This document shows positions 12,449 to 24,900 of a stretch of DNA of 64,000 nt, in pieces. The DNA is from Calycina herbarum (lineage: Eukaryota; Ascomycota; Leotiomycetes; Helotiales; Pezizellaceae): the NCBI GenBank assembly GCA_001414485.1, contig LLEY01000058.1, forward strand, positions 248,001 through 312,000, written 5' to 3'. Below the pieces are notes generated by a model. It saw only the letters and a list, made by a program, of their open reading frames with translations, did not search any database and had not been told where the DNA came from. A program made the position numbers and the translations under genes. Each line of letters opens with the position of its first letter. The first letter of the stretch is position 1.

Positions 12449-13064
12449 TCCCTCACCTTTGGATTCGAGGTAGCGTAGTTAGAGGTCCCTTACCAACGGT
12501 GTTCTAGTATAAAACTAAGGCGCTTTTCAGCTTGTTTCTAGGATATAAAAGGTCGAGGACATACTATATAGCGACGGTAGCCTATATAGCGTAGTTCTCG
12601 TCGAATAGTACGTGCTGACGCGTCGATACTAAGGAGGTTTCGGACTTGCTCGAAAGTTATACGACGAGTAGTATAATTTGTTAATATAAATTAGATAATC
12701 TAGCGTAGATCCCTTTTTCCTAGTCTCCTCCTTTGATACTACTTCCCTTTCCGTATACGTCGACTTGTTCCGTCCTTGTAAATCCGCCTCGTAGTGGTTC
12801 TAGGAACCCCTAATTCTTTGTATATCTATCCCTACGATTTTCCGTCGCTTCGCGCTTGTCGTACTCTAGCCCTTTTTAGTATATGCTAATTATGACCAGA
12901 CTCGTGTTTAGGAGAGGGGGAGAGGATTCGATCTGCCATTCTTAATTTAGAGAGTTTTAGATGAAAGGTTGAATTATAGTAGATTTTTAAAAAGGGAGTG
13001 TCGGAAATTAAGGTGGGGTGGAAATTTCGCTTAGGTGTGCCACGAGCTGTGGCCCTAACTCTTA

Positions 13065-13339
13065 CAAAAAAAACATATAAAATTACTTGGTAAAAGATAT
13101 TAGAAAACACACTCCTTACTATAAGCCTTTATACTTATATTCTTAGCAGTAATACAAACGGTGAAATATCAGTTAGAAAAAATAAGACCCCGTGTATAGT
13201 ACATGTGAGAATTAGTTGTCGCAATTGAGACTTTATTAGTTAGTGAAGCGAAGACAGCATACTAATATCATAGCTCGTGATAGCTCTAGGCCAAGGCTCG
13301 TGGGAATCATTTGGAAAGGGTATATTGCATTTTTAATTC
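13065..13339. other. Spacer between transposon and glutaredoxin gene
   Basis: About 275 bases with normal composition, probably holding the 3' untranslated region of the minus-strand gene at 13340. No ORF or repeat is supported. Confidence 0.5.
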
Positions 13340-14320
13340 CTAGGTTTCAACAGCCCCCGAGGAGGTCTTGGGTACCGTATATGCCTTGAGAAAGTCCGGA
13401 TCGTTTGCCATTTCTTCCTTGACCTAAACATTCCTTAGTTAGCTGGATACAAGATTTGGTCTCAAGATTCTCAAAACTTACAATATCCAAACCACCAACA
13501 AGCTCACCGTCAACATAGAATTGAGGGAAGGTTGGCCAATCGGAAAACTCCTTCAAACCTTGCCTAACATCGTCGTCTGCTAGGATGTTGAAGAAGCCAT
13601 ATTTGACTGAGTTTTCCCGAAGAAGAGCAACGAGTTGTCTGTGAAAATTGTTAATACATAAAAATATCCAAAACTCCAGGAAAATCTTCAAAATGAGACG
13701 GTCAGGAACATAGGAGATCTTTACCTCGAGAATCCACACTGCGGAGCGCTTGGAGTACCCTTCATGAACAGCATGACAGGGGCGGCTTTGACTAACGTTG
13801 CCAATCTCTTATTTAAAGCCTCCTTATCCTCTTTGACTTCTTCGGTCGCGTAATCTGGAGCCGTAGCTGAATCTGTAGGGGCGGGTGTATATGTGCTGAG
13901 ATTCTTGGCGGAACTGGCTCCACCTGTGGCTGCGGTGTTGTTTCCATTAGCCTTCGACACTGCCCCGGTTGTTTTCGCATGCTTCTCGATGGCTGCTCGC
14001 ACTTTCGTAGCGTCGCTTCCACTGACCGTCTCCAAGACCTCATTGTTGCGGGTGAGAACAAGATATGGCACGGCGGTAACATCGAAAAAGTCGCTAACAT
14101 CCATCACTTCTTCAGCGTTCATCGAGACCCATGATGTTGACAATGGATCGGTGACGGGATAGGAGGATGCTAGTGTCTCGAGGACAGTTCGCATTTGGGT
14201 GCAAGGAGCAGCCCATGGCGCATGAAAGGAGATAATTTGGAGAGTGGTAGGTGGAAGAGAAGCCGTGTGTTTGTGCCAGTCCTCCTCGGTCTTGATCTCC
14301 ATCAAAGTACTGTTCGACAT
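13340..14320 (-). CDS. Monothiol glutaredoxin, thioredoxin-like plus Grx domain (Grx3/Grx4 type)
   Basis: Three exons on the minus strand (14320-13725, 13638-13482, 13423-13340) give 278 residues. An N-terminal thioredoxin-like domain has WAAPC (Trp36-Cys40), the modified active site usual in Grx3/4 instead of WCGPC. An Ala/Ser/Thr-rich linker follows, then a glutaredoxin domain with MKGTP, PQCGFS (Cys195 binds glutathione and an iron-sulfur cluster), WPTFPQ and GGLDIVKEE. Family members bind a [2Fe-2S] cluster with glutathione in the cytosol and nucleus and signal iron status to transcription factors; this role is inferred by homology. I chose the ATG at 14320 because GCCGCCATGTC is an excellent start context and gives the usual N terminus. 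An upstream in-frame ATG at 14380 would add 20 residues. All frames are clean, without RIP. Confidence 0.93.
13424..13481 (-). other. Second intron of the glutaredoxin gene
   Basis: Donor GTAAGT (13481-13476), branch-like CTAAC, acceptor TAG ending at 13424; 58 bases, phase 0. Splicing joins GGLDI to [11 protein letters not shown], the conserved family C terminus, and leads to a stop at 13340-13342. Without splicing the C terminus would be unlike any family member. Confidence 0.9.
13639..13724 (-). other. First intron of the glutaredoxin gene
   Basis: Donor GTAAAG at 13724, acceptor CAG ending at 13639, 86 bases. It splits the Arg codon right after CGFS and restores CGFSRQLVALL across the junction. 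Confidence 0.9.
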
Positions 14321-14899
14321 GGCGGCGAGAGTGGATGAGGGAGTCGCGGAGTATTGTCGAGAAGGCTGTCGATGATACACCTCGAAAGAAAGAAGTAGGT
14401 CAGACTCTGCGATGTCTTTTCGGCCTGGATTACTTATCGTCTTATCTGATCGGAGGGGAGGATGGTGGGGTAGAAGCCTCGTAGCGGGGGTTGTGGAGGA
14501 GAGAACTGTTGTGTTGGGTTGAGGGAATATTGATTGAGTGGGAAGCCGTTGATGACGATGGCCTATTTATGGAGTGGAAAGAGGTTGAGGGAATGCGGGA
14601 GTTGGTGAATTTGGGGATGTGTTGCTCAGCGCAATCAACAACAAAAATCGAGGCGATTGCCAATGCTCGCCGCTAAGATGACGCGATCTAGTTTTTGATT
14701 GGGAGACTGGCTAGATCACATGACTGAGCTGCCCCATATTTTTCTTTTTATAACTCAAAGTCCACTAGAGAGTATACTCGTTCGTGAGAATATGCTTGAT
14801 ACTTAAGAATATTAAATTACGAAAACAAAAGCTTTATAATTCTTAAAATAAAATTCTTTCTATACTAATAAATTCTTATTAAATAGATATTCCTATATA
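14321..14899. other. Upstream region of the glutaredoxin gene
   Basis: It holds the promoter and 5' leader of the minus-strand gene. Open frames on both strands at 14442-14676 overlap each other and show no domain, so I do not call them. Composition becomes AT-rich from about 14740, approaching the transposon block. Confidence 0.45.
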
Positions 14900-15442
14900 T
14901 GTGATAGCCAGCTATTGATGGAATTGCCGAGCCATCGGAACAGCCAAGAATACGTGCCGAGTATGGTACCGCACAGATGGTTACGGAACGGTGGATACCG
15001 AGGGCACGGAACAGGATTACGGTACAGTTTTGGTTTCGGGATTGTCAGAACCAGATCGATACGGACTTTTGTTATTGTCCGGCCCTCTTGTATATAGATG
15101 CCCTTACTCTCTCTTGAGGAAAGACCAATTTGGTCTTTTCCTTCGTATCAGAGCCTAGTATTCGGATATGTCATTCTATCGAACGCACTTCTATATACCT
15201 CTTTTGTAGTAGTATCCGTTTCGTGCCGTTATAATATATAGTAGAATAACTACTATAGATATATAATCTACTAGTAATAGTAGAGACGAGTTAAATAGTA
15301 TATATTTAACTAAGAGCTAAGAGAGTTAAAAGCCTTTATTAAAGTTATATAACTCTATATATTATATATAACGCTATTCCTATTCAGTTCTAGTATTATA
15401 ATAGTATAAAATAGATAATACTATAAAAGAGATATATAGAAG
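14900..15442 (+). mobile_element. Probable Copia-type LTR and gag remnant
   Basis: A GC-normal stretch from TGTGATAG (14900) to about 15145 has a TATA-like TATATAGA, a CTCTCTCTTGAGG run and a hairpin (GAAAGACC/GGTCTTTTC), all typical of an LTR. It is followed by TATCAGAGCC, which resembles the primer-binding site of many Copia elements. From about 15180 the DNA becomes RIP-mutated and a frame with ELRELKAFIKVI recalls a Copia gag. The element stops where the next Gypsy LTR begins at 15443. There is no second LTR or duplication in the window to confirm the limits. Confidence 0.5.
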
Positions 15443-16111
15443 TATTATAAATTACGCTTTATATAATAAGTAGTTTAGACAGCGCTCTAATAGAATAAGA
15501 TATAGAATCTAGGTAAGAGGAAGATAATATAAGAAGAGGTTTCTAAATTAGAAGAATTAGAGAAACTTAGAATCTTACTATTAGAAAGTATATTAGACGT
15601 CGTATAACGTTAATCGCCTACGTCGTCTATATCGTCTTAATCGCGAGCGACGTAAGCGATATAAGTAATTCAAGCGACGAAGGTAGGAAATAGAACGAAG
15701 GTTTTATATAAAGACTAGTATATATACTATTAGATAAGAGCTTCGTACTTAACTTAGTTATTAATCTTATTACTTTGCTTTAATATCTTTAATATAAGTA
15801 ACGAGTTTACTTCTAAGTAAATAACCTAGTATATTTATACTTCTTACTTATATACTAATCTTCGAGACTTAGTTACCTTTGTTTAGTTTATTTAAGTTTT
15901 ATTATACTTTAAGCACCTGCTTAGAAGTTTAGTCGCTATAGCTCTTATAACCCTCGTCGCCGTTGCTAGCTTAAATACTAGCTAAGTTAATATCGTAGCT
16001 TTATTAAGAGATACTACTAGAGAAACACCTGCTAGTATATAACTAGTTAATAATAATAATAATATTAGTATACTAGACGCTCCCGAGCTTTATAAGGTCG
16101 AAGTACTTAAG
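15443..16111 (+). mobile_element. Gypsy A: 5' LTR and start of gag, cut by Gypsy D
   Basis: The LTR (15443-15906) begins TATTATAAATTACG, the RIP form of TGTTACGAATTACG, and ends TTATTATA. It is followed by the family's conserved post-LTR sequence CTTTAAGCACCTGC and a gag start (now ATA) with about 60 codons. At 16112 Gypsy D begins. The remainder of A is not found to the right of D, whose own 3' end is lost at 46734. Confidence 0.75.
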
Positions 16112-16570
16112 TATTACGAATTACGTATTAGTACGTAACGAAGTAAAGTCTAGACGACGTTCTAATAGAACAAGTACTATTATAACTCTAGAAGGAAGGA
16201 TTAGATATATTAAAATATATATAATCCTAGGATCTTATTATAGTTATATTACGTAACTCGGTTAGAAGTAGTTAGATAATAGAGTCTAGTTTTAAGAAGT
16301 CTTAGAAATAGAGTCGGACTCTATCTTTAGAACTTCTACTAAGTAGGACTCTAATAGAAACGGAAGGTTCTATATAAGACTGTACGTCTACTATTAGATA
16401 GGAGCTTTGTACTTAACTTTAGTTATTAATCTTATTATCTTATTTAATATCTTTAATATAAGTAATAAGTTTACTTCTAAGTAAATAACCTAGTATATCT
16501 ATACTTCTTATCTATATACTAACCTTCGAGACTTAGTTATCTTTATTTAGTTTATTTAAGTTTTATTATA
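16112..16570 (+). repeat. 5' LTR of Gypsy D
   Basis: It runs from TATTACGAATTACG to TTTTATTATA, 459 bases, followed by CTTTAAGTATCTAC. With the oppositely oriented LTR of Gypsy C at 16630-17090 it forms a long inverted repeat with a 59-base spacer. Confidence 0.85.
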
Positions 16571-16629
16571 CTTTAAGTATCTACTTAGAAGTTTAGTTAT
16601 TATAGCTCTAGTAACCCTTGCTATAGTAG

Positions 16630-17090
16630 TATAACGAAACTTAAATAAACTAAATAAAGATAACTAAGTCTCGAAGATTAGTATATAGGTAAGAAGTATA
16701 GATACGCTAGTTTATTTACTTAGAAGTGAACTTATTACTTATATTAAAGATGTTAAATAAGATAATAAGATTAATAACTAAAGTTAAGTACGAAGCTTCT
16801 ATCTAATAGCAGACGTGCTAGTCTTATATAGAACCTTCGTTTATATTAGAGTCCTACTTAGTAGGAGTTCTAAAGATAGAGTCTAACTCTATTTCTAAGG
16901 CTTCTTAAAACTAGACTCTATTATCTAACTATTCTAACTAAGTTATATAATATAACTATAATAAGATCCTTAGGATTATATATTCTTCTATATTCAATCC
17001 TTCCTACCTATTAGAGTTATAATAGTACTTATCCTATTAGAGCGTTACCTAGACTTTACTTATTTATATACTAGTATATAATTTATAATA
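16630..17090 (-). repeat. 3' LTR of Gypsy C
   Basis: On the plus strand it runs from TATAACGAAAC to ATTTATAATA, 461 bases, preceded by the target duplication AGTAG. Confidence 0.88.
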
Positions 17091-17124
17091 CTATCCTCTT
17101 CTTAGCCTAGCGTGTCCCTACGCT

Positions 17125-17176
17125 AGAATATAACCTTAAAATATATTATTAGAATATAACCTTAAAATATATTATT
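17125..17176. repeat. Tandem duplication of 26 bases
   Basis: Two adjacent copies of a 26-base unit starting AGAATATAACC lie next to the 3' LTR of Gypsy C. Gypsy D has a single copy at the same place, so the duplication is local to this copy. Confidence 0.8.
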
Positions 17177-17289
17177 AGAAAGGTATTAACCTTCTCTTAT
17201 ATATAAACATGTTCTTCTCTTATATTAAACAGAAAGAGTGTCTAGCTCTTATTATACGAATCGAATCCGTATAACGTCTAGCAACGACC

Positions 17290-17382
17290 TGTTCTTTTTA
17301 TCGTAAACAGTCTCGTCGATGCTTTCTAGAGCTCTCTAAATCCTCTTATTATTCTAAGTATATTCAGTTAAAAAGATTCTAT
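17290..17382 (+). pseudogene. Antisense six-cysteine ORF relic in Gypsy C
   Basis: Opposite to the pol frame, 31 codons follow the spacing C-X2-C-X6-C-X9-C-X2-C-X6-C. Cys is kept at the first and third positions and Tyr (TAT) stands at the other four, the product expected from TG to TA changes. The open reading continues on both sides apart from TAA/TAG codons. The spacing resembles a fungal Zn2Cys6 cluster. Five Gypsy copies in the window carry it at the same place. Confidence 0.6.
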
Positions 17383-19531
17383 AATAGCCTTAGCTATCTT
17401 GTTATTCCTTCCTCTAGGCCTTAAAAACCTATATATTGTTTTTTCTTTAGCTTTATATATAAACGATTTCCTATTACTTCTCTAAGTCCTTCTCTCTCGA
17501 GTCCTTCTCTTAAGTCCTTCTCTAACTAGTTTCCTACCTTCGAGATAGCTCCTTTTATTAAGCAGGTACTCTCTAATAATATATCCTTATCTAACCCTAG
17601 TCCCGAGTTCTAAGTAGCCCTAGGTTTCATTAGTAGAACTTCTAAAGTTCTCTTAGATAATAGTTAAGATTATTTTTTAGTTCTTAAGTATTTTCTAAGT
17701 ATAGGTAATTTAACTATTTAATTAAATACTTAACTTATTCTCTAATAAGTCTATAGCTAAGAATCTTCTTAACTTTATACTCAGCGTTTAGGTTTACTAG
17801 TTGAATTTCTATAAGTAGAGCTAGTAGTACTCCTAGTAGTACTAGTTTAAGTAGGGATATATAGAATACTAGGTAGATATTTATTATCTTTAGTAGTACT
17901 AGTTTATAATTTAAAGGTCTCTTAACTTATTTAATTTTAAATAGTCTAAGTTTTTTATAATCTAGTTTATTACTTAGTCTTTTTATATTAATATTTTTCT
18001 ATACTAAGTAGACTTTATTCTTCTCTTTTAATATTAGCTCTTAACTACGTCGTTTATTATAGTAGTATATATTTCTTTTAGCTATAAACTATAAATCCTT
18101 TATAAGTTTCTTATATAAACTTTTAATTTTTAAGACTTAAATATAAGTAAGTTGATTATTAATAGTCGTAGATAGCGGTTCTTAATATACTAATAATTTA
18201 TATCTATAATTAGTATAGAATAGTATAATAAGTATTATTTCTATTACTAAACTATTATAAGCAAACTATACTAGAGGTAGTAGTTCTACCTAATTATTTT
18301 ACTAATAATTTATATAATAACGAAGGTATATTTTAATTACTTAATTTATTCGTTCGTTCTCTCTATTTGTTTAAGAGTAGAAAGCTATAGAAAGCTTTCT
18401 CTTTATACCTAATTATTCTATAAGACTAATCTAAAATTTTAAGATAAAGAGCTTATCTTTATCTAAGAGTATTTCTTTAGATAGTCTATATTTTAAAACT
18501 ACTTCTCTAAGGAATATAAATACTAATTCCTTAGCTATACTTAACTCTATATATACTATTAGAATTATATACTTTATAAGTTATTTTATAATAACTAGGA
18601 TTATATTATATTTAACTCTTATTATTAGATCTTTAGATTTTAGTAATTTAATAATAAAATCTATAGATATTAATTTCTAAGGTATTTATAGTATTAGAGT
18701 AGTGTTTATCTATCTATAAGAAGTATAGTAGAAAGCCTTATTCCTAGTATAGGTATTATATTCTACTATTACTTCTTTAACTATCGTAGATAATTAATTA
18801 ATATAGTAGTATTATCTTATCTTCTAGAGAGTTCTACGAATTCCTTAGTAGCTATAAGTAGGCATAGTATAGTATTCTTATATAAACTCCTTTATATATA
18901 AGCTAGGAATCTATAGTTTCTCTTTTATATACTAGTTATAACCTTTATATATACTTTGAATTTTATCTATCTAAATATCGTTTATTACTACTATTTTATA
19001 TATAATAAATACTAAGTTACTATTTTTATTATACTTTAATATTACTATATTAATATATTTTTTATTTTTCTTATAACCTAGTCTCTAGCTTAGAGTATTA
19101 GCTTAAGTGTTACTTATTCTACTAATATATTAAATAATTATCTTAAATTCTACTAAAGTTTTAGACTACCTAGCTAGGCGTCTTATAACGAGTTCCTTAG
19201 TTATAGTAAATGTTTTTAGGTTTAGATAATTAGTAAGTACTATTACTAGGTATATTATACCCTAGAGGTAAATTCTCTATTCTTTAAGAGCTAGAATAAT
19301 AGCTATTAATTCTTTATTATAAATACTATAGTTCTATTATATTATATTAAAAGTTTTTATCTATAAAAAAAAAAAAGAGCATATATTCTTAAAAGTGACT
19401 CTAAAAGCCTCGAAATATATTTAGACGACCGTTAGACGGTCTAGAAAGAGAATAAAGTACTCTACGATTATGTCGAGTAATCGTAGCAGTAGTAGTAGTA
19501 GGATAGAGGGCTTATAAGGAGCCCTTACTCC

Positions 19532-19957
19532 TGTAACGAAACTCAAACGAACTAAACAAAGATGACTAAGTCTCGAAGGTTGGTATATAGGTAAGAAGTA
19601 TAGATACGCCGGGTTGTTTACTTAGAAGTGAACTCGTTACTTGTATCAAAGATATTAAACAAGATAATAAGATTGATAACTAAAGTTAAGCACGAAGCTC
19701 CTATCTAATAGCAGACGTGCTAGTCTTATATAGAACCTTTGTTCCCCTAGGTAGCTAACTCGCTTGTCGAGCTGGCGATCCAACGAGCTGGTTCGCCTAG
19801 CGATCTAGCGGTCTGTTACGTGATTATATAATAAAATCCTTAGATTGTTTAGCTAACCTAACCGATCCCTATCTACTATAAGAGTATTCCGATAGTGCTT
19901 AACCTGTTAGGACGCTGCCTAGTCTTTACTTATTACATGTGTATGTGATTTGTAATA
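19532..19957 (-). repeat. 3' LTR of Gypsy B (more mutated copy)
   Basis: It is 426 bases, starting TGTAACGAAAC on the plus strand and ending TGTAATA. It differs from the partner LTR at many sites, which by eye are nearly all C to T or G to A. Confidence 0.9.
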
Positions 19958-20131
19958 CTATCCCCTTCTTAGCTTAGCGTGTCCCTATGCTTAAGTACGA
20001 CCTAAGAAATATCGTTAGAAGGCTAGCAGCCTTCTTCCCTTTTTACTATGCTACCTGATTGTTTAGTGAAATACACTGAGTGTATTACTCTTAGAAAAGA
20101 AATTAACTTGTCTAGAATAAAAATAGTACCT

Positions 20132-20599
20132 TATACTCGATGTTTGAAAGCTGGTTTTATAAATAAATGTATCGCTTCTTAAGATAAAAGTCTAAATCGC
20201 TATAATTGTTATATAAAGAATAATAAGACTTATAACGTTTGTAAGGTAAACTGTATACTGACTATTCGAGATTAAGAGTCTGTAGATACGTAGATCTAAC
20301 GACTAGAGGACGAGGCCGATAAGGCTATAGCGAAAGTCCTCTGAGTTAATAAGCAGAAGAAGCTGCTTTACGCCCGGAAGTAGAGAATAATAGTAGCTGG
20401 TCTTAACTCTCTTAAGGAGCTAGATACTACTAAAGAATTAGAAAGAAAAGAAAAGGAGAAGGAGGAAGAAAAGAAGCGGATAGAAGAAGAGGCTACCAAG
20501 CTAGCCGCTCTTCCTACGCCCGACGTTTCCGACCCTGCCCTCGCCCTAGGCCTCGACCTAGCCTTTCTTAAGTCCTTTCCTACTAACTATACGATATAG
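20132..20599 (+). pseudogene. Antisense Cys6 plus coiled-coil ORF relic in Gypsy B
   Basis: This frame runs opposite to pol, between the pol end and the 3' LTR. The first 34 codons follow C-X2-C-X8-C-X10-C-X2-C-X6-C (20132-20233), with Cys or its RIP product Tyr at each position. A predicted coiled coil follows (LEDEADKAIAKVL, NKQKKLLYARK), then a Lys/Glu-rich run and a Leu/Pro-rich tail ending at a TAG (20597-20599). The second half (20330-20596) keeps GC-rich codons and has only two in-frame stops. The true start is not seen. The function is unknown; the Cys pattern suggests zinc and nucleic-acid binding. Confidence 0.65.
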
Positions 20600-21999
20600 G
20601 CAGACTTGGGTTTTAATAGTAGAACTCTTAAAGTTCCTCTAAGTACTAGCTGATGTTTTTTCTAGGTTCCTAAGTGTTTTCTAAATATAGGTAATCTAAC
20701 TATTTTATTAAATACTTAACCTATCCTCTAATAAGTCTATAGTTAAGAATCCTCTTAACTTTATACTTAGTGTTTAGGTTTACTAGTTGAATTTCTATAA
20801 GTAGGGCTAGTAGTGCTCCTAGTAGTACTAGTTTAAGTAGGGATATATAGAATACTAGGTGGATGTTTATTGTCCTTAGTAGTGCTAATTTATAATTTAA
20901 AGGTCCCTTAATATATTTGATTTTAAATAGTCTAAGTTTTTTATAATCTAGTTTATTACTTAGTCTTTTTATGTTAATGTTCTTTTATACTAAGTAGACT
21001 TTATCCCCCTCTTTTAGCGTTAGCTCCTAACTACGTTGTTTGTTATAGTAGTATATATTTCTTTCTACTATAAATTATAGGTCCTTTATAAGTTCCTTAT
21101 ATAGACTCTTGATTTTTAAGACCTAAATACGAGCAAGTTGGTTATTAATAGTTGTAGATAATAGTTCTTAATATACTAATAATTTATACCTAAAATTAGC
21201 GTAGAATAGTATAATAAGTAGTGTTTTTGTTACTAAACTGTTATAAGCGAACTATACTAAGGGTAGCAGTTCTACCTAGTTGTCTTACTAGTAGTTTATA
21301 TAATAATAAAGGTATATTTTAACTACTTAATTTATCTATTCGTTCCCTCTATTTATTTAAGAGTAGAAAGCTATAGAGAGCTTTCTTTTTATACTTAATC
21401 GTTTTATAAGAGCGATCTAAAATTTTAAGGTAAAGAGCTTATCTCTATCTAAGAGTATCTCTTCTAGTAGTCTATATCTTAAGACTACTTCTCTAAGGAA
21501 TATAAATACTAATTCCTTAGCTATACTTAACTCTATATATACTATAAGAATTATATACTTTATAAGTCGTTCTATAATAACTAGGATCGTATTATATTCA
21601 ACTTCTATTATTAGGTCTTTAGATTTTAGTAGTTTAATAATAAAATCTATAGATATTAATTTCTAAGGTATCTATAATATTAGAGTAGTGTTTATCTATT
21701 TATAAGAAGCATAGTAGGAAGCTTTATTCCTAGTATAGGTATTATATTCTACTATTACTTCTTTAACTATCGTAGATAACCGATTAATATAGTAGTATTA
21801 TCTTATCCTCTAAAGGGTTCTACGAATTCCTTAGTATTTATAAGTAGGTGTAGCATAGTATTCCTATACAAATTCCTTAGTATACGAGCTAGGAACCTAT
21901 AATTTCCCTTTTATATACTAGTTATAACTTTTGTATATTTTCTAAATTTTATCTATCTAGATATTATTCGTTACTACTATCTCATATATAGTAGGTACT

Positions 22000-24900
22000 A
22001 AGTCTCTATTCTTAAGAGTTTTTAAGATTATAATCTTCTTATACTCCTTGTTTCCCTTATATCTAGGTTTCTAGCTAAAAGTATTAGCTCGAGTATTTAA
22101 CGTTCCTTTTACATATCGAATAATAATGTTAAATCCTTCTAATATCTCTAACTATCTAGTTAATTGTCTTATTATAAGTTTCTTAGTTATTATAAATGTT
22201 CTAAGATTCTCGTAGTTAGATAAAACTATAACTAGGTATTTTACTAGCTATAAATAAATTCTCTAGTATTCTAAAGCTAATACTATAGTAAGTAGTTCCT
22301 TGTCGAAGATGCTATAGTTTTATTATACTAGGTTAAATGTTTTTAAATAATATATAATAGGTATAAGTTTTCTCTTATTATTTAGTTATAAGTAAATCGC
22401 ATCTACTACTATATCTAAGGCGTCTATTTTAATCGTATTAGATTTGTTTATATTAAAATTATATAAAATAGGTTTTTCTATAAACTTTGCTTTGATTTTC
22501 CGAAAAGCATTCTCTACCTATTTATTCTATATAAACTTAATAGCTTTCTTAACTAGTACTAACATTGGTTTAGTAATCTTTATATAGTCTTATATAAATA
22601 GACAGTAAAAGTTTATAAATCTAAGGAAGGACTATATATCTTTTACATTCTCTAGTAACTTCTAGTTTAAGATATCTTAGATCTTTACTAGATTTATTTC
22701 TATTTTTCCTAGGTTAAATACCTATTTTAGGAAAAGTATCTAAGTTACTCTAAACTTGTATTTCAAGAGTTTTAACTAAGAGTTTACTTTTATAAGTTGT
22801 TATAAAACTTCTCTAATATATCCTTTATATTCTTCTTCTTTTTCTAAGAAGATTAGGATATTATTTAGGTAATAAATTACTATTATTCTTAGAAGATCTC
22901 TTAAAATATTATTATTTTATCTCTAATATATAGCTAATATATTATAAAGTCTAAATAACATAACTATATATTCGTAGAGGCTTAATAGTAAAGCAAATGC
23001 TATCTTTTATTCGTCTCCGACTTTTATTTATATAAGTCTATAGACGTTTTATTAATCTAATTTTATAAATCGTACTACCTTACTTAACTTATCCTACAAG
23101 TATTAGCTAGGTAGTAGCGGATAAGCGTCCTTAACTATAGTATAATTTACTTCTTAATAATTAATATATACTCTCTTATCTAGGTTGTCTTTCTTCTTAA
23201 TAATAAGTATGTTTAAGGTAATTAACGACTTAGATCTTCTAATATATCCCTTCTTAATACCTTCCTTTATATAACTTTCTATTCTCTATAAGCTTTTCTA
23301 GTTATATAACCGAAGCTTCTACTTTAAGAGGTAATAACCCTCTTTTAATTTAATCTTATAATCCTATATATAATGTTCTAACAAGGCTCGTAAGTCTTCT
23401 AAGTTTTTAAACAAAGCCTTAAATTCTCTATACTATATAGGTATTTTGTTATTAGCTTTCTTACTAACCTATAGAGGACCCTAGACAAGGTGTTCTAGCG
23501 CTTTAGAAGAGGTAGTACTAACCTTGTTCTAGCCTTAAAGTTATAAACATAATCCCTTATATTTATATTAACTAAAAGTTATTTTCCTATCTTTCTAGTC
23601 GATTTCTAGATTATGTTCCTAAATCTATAGTATACTAAGTATTACTTCCTTACTTCCTATTTTAATAATATTAAATTATATATCTAAATAGTATCCTTTA
23701 ATATTAATTCTTATTAAAATAGTTTACTAATTAATAATCCTGTTTTAGTATATAACGTCTATTCTATTAACCACTCCTAGTTAATATAGTCTTATTTCCT
23801 TAATTAGGACGTTTAGCTTCTCTCGAGCTATTAAGGAAATAAAGTTGCCTATTACTCCTAAGTCTATTATAACTCATAACTTCTTCCCTTTTACTTCTAT
23901 AGTTATTACTAACTATCTTTCTTCTAAAGTAGCGTCTAACTTTGCTTTAACATATTAGACTTTAAAAGATCGATTTTCTCAATTATAATTTTTTCTCTCC
24001 TTATCCTTATACTATAGAAAGAATCTCACTCTTTCCTTATTAGTATATACTACCTTATATACTAATCTATATTCTATAATTCCTATAGTTTTAGGAATTT
24101 CCCCTATAAATTACTTTAGTATTTATCTATAGTTATATTAGATCTATTTATAACTAGTTTCTAAAATAGCTTCTATAGACTATAGTTCTCTTATATATAG
24201 ATAATCTAAAGTAGCCTCTAGTATACTTATCTCTAGTTTTATATAGTAAACCTTAAATATATAGTCCCTTGAATTCTTTTTCCTAACAGCTCTAATCTAG
24301 GACTAAGAAAAGAATTCTACTTCTTCTTTATTTAATAATACTACTTCGTATATCTAATAATATTCTACTATTCTAGTAGGCTCCGGTAATATTCCTTCGA
24401 ATCGCTTCTATAATAACTAGTCTAAAGTTAAACTTAGTTTATATCGTATCTATTATACTATTATTTCCTAAACTGTTTCTATAAACTATAGTTCTCCTAC
24501 TAATAGATAGTATATTTCTTCCGGTTCTGTCTTAGCTTATCTAGTTATATTAAATTCCCTTTACTCTTAGAATAATATACTAAATAGTTATTATAAGTTA
24601 TATTTTCTTAATACTAACCTATTATTTCTAATTAACATAACTATAATATATTACTTAAATTCCTCTAGTATAACATCTTCGGGTAGTGTTCTAAGAAAAG
24701 GAGTTTTAATTCGTTCTACAAATCCTATTAGAACTTACTATGTCCACGTACTAGTCTTATCTAAAATATCGTATATTCTCTATACATCTCTTACTTTAAG
24801 GTAAGTAGGTTCCTTAGCTAGTTTTTTAATTAGTTAACGTTTTCGTTCTAGTTCCTTTTCTTTAATAGTTTTCTATCTAGTAATTAGACTAACCAGAGTT

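Larger units (their letters stand above)
4864..12939 (-). pseudogene. Tc1/mariner transposase, interrupted and RIP-mutated
   Basis: Reading on the minus strand, a start (MADRILSP) is at 12939 and a stop at 4864-4866. The N-terminal piece (12939-12454) shows a helix-turn-helix region and a TIRRELR-like segment. A middle piece (11995-11847) carries SKRVWVIR. The C-terminal piece (5320-4867) has MEDGSKVYK-like residues (second Asp of the triad), then a match to the family's WPPSSPDLNPIEKVW block holding the third acidic residue. Stops occur at former Gln or Trp codons. The first interruption, by the solo LTR, is early in the gene and the second, by Gypsy 1, is in the catalytic region. The gene cannot make a working enzyme. 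Confidence 0.85.
4745..13062 (-). mobile_element. Tc1/mariner-type DNA transposon, split by two insertions
   Basis: The ends are 36-base inverted repeats (4745-4780 and 13027-13062) that differ at one position and are flanked by TA duplications at 4743-4744 and 13063-13064, the Tc1/mariner target. Removing the Gypsy element with its duplication (5321-11846) and the solo LTR with its duplication (11996-12453) leaves about 1334 bases, a normal size for a single-gene element. Both insertions fall inside the transposase gene. RIP is moderate in the right part (12454-13020) and stronger in the left part. Confidence 0.9.

Noticed and set aside
14442..14676. Overlapping open frames on both strands upstream of the glutaredoxin gene
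   Set aside because: They are low-complexity, have no domain, and sit in the gene's own leader region.
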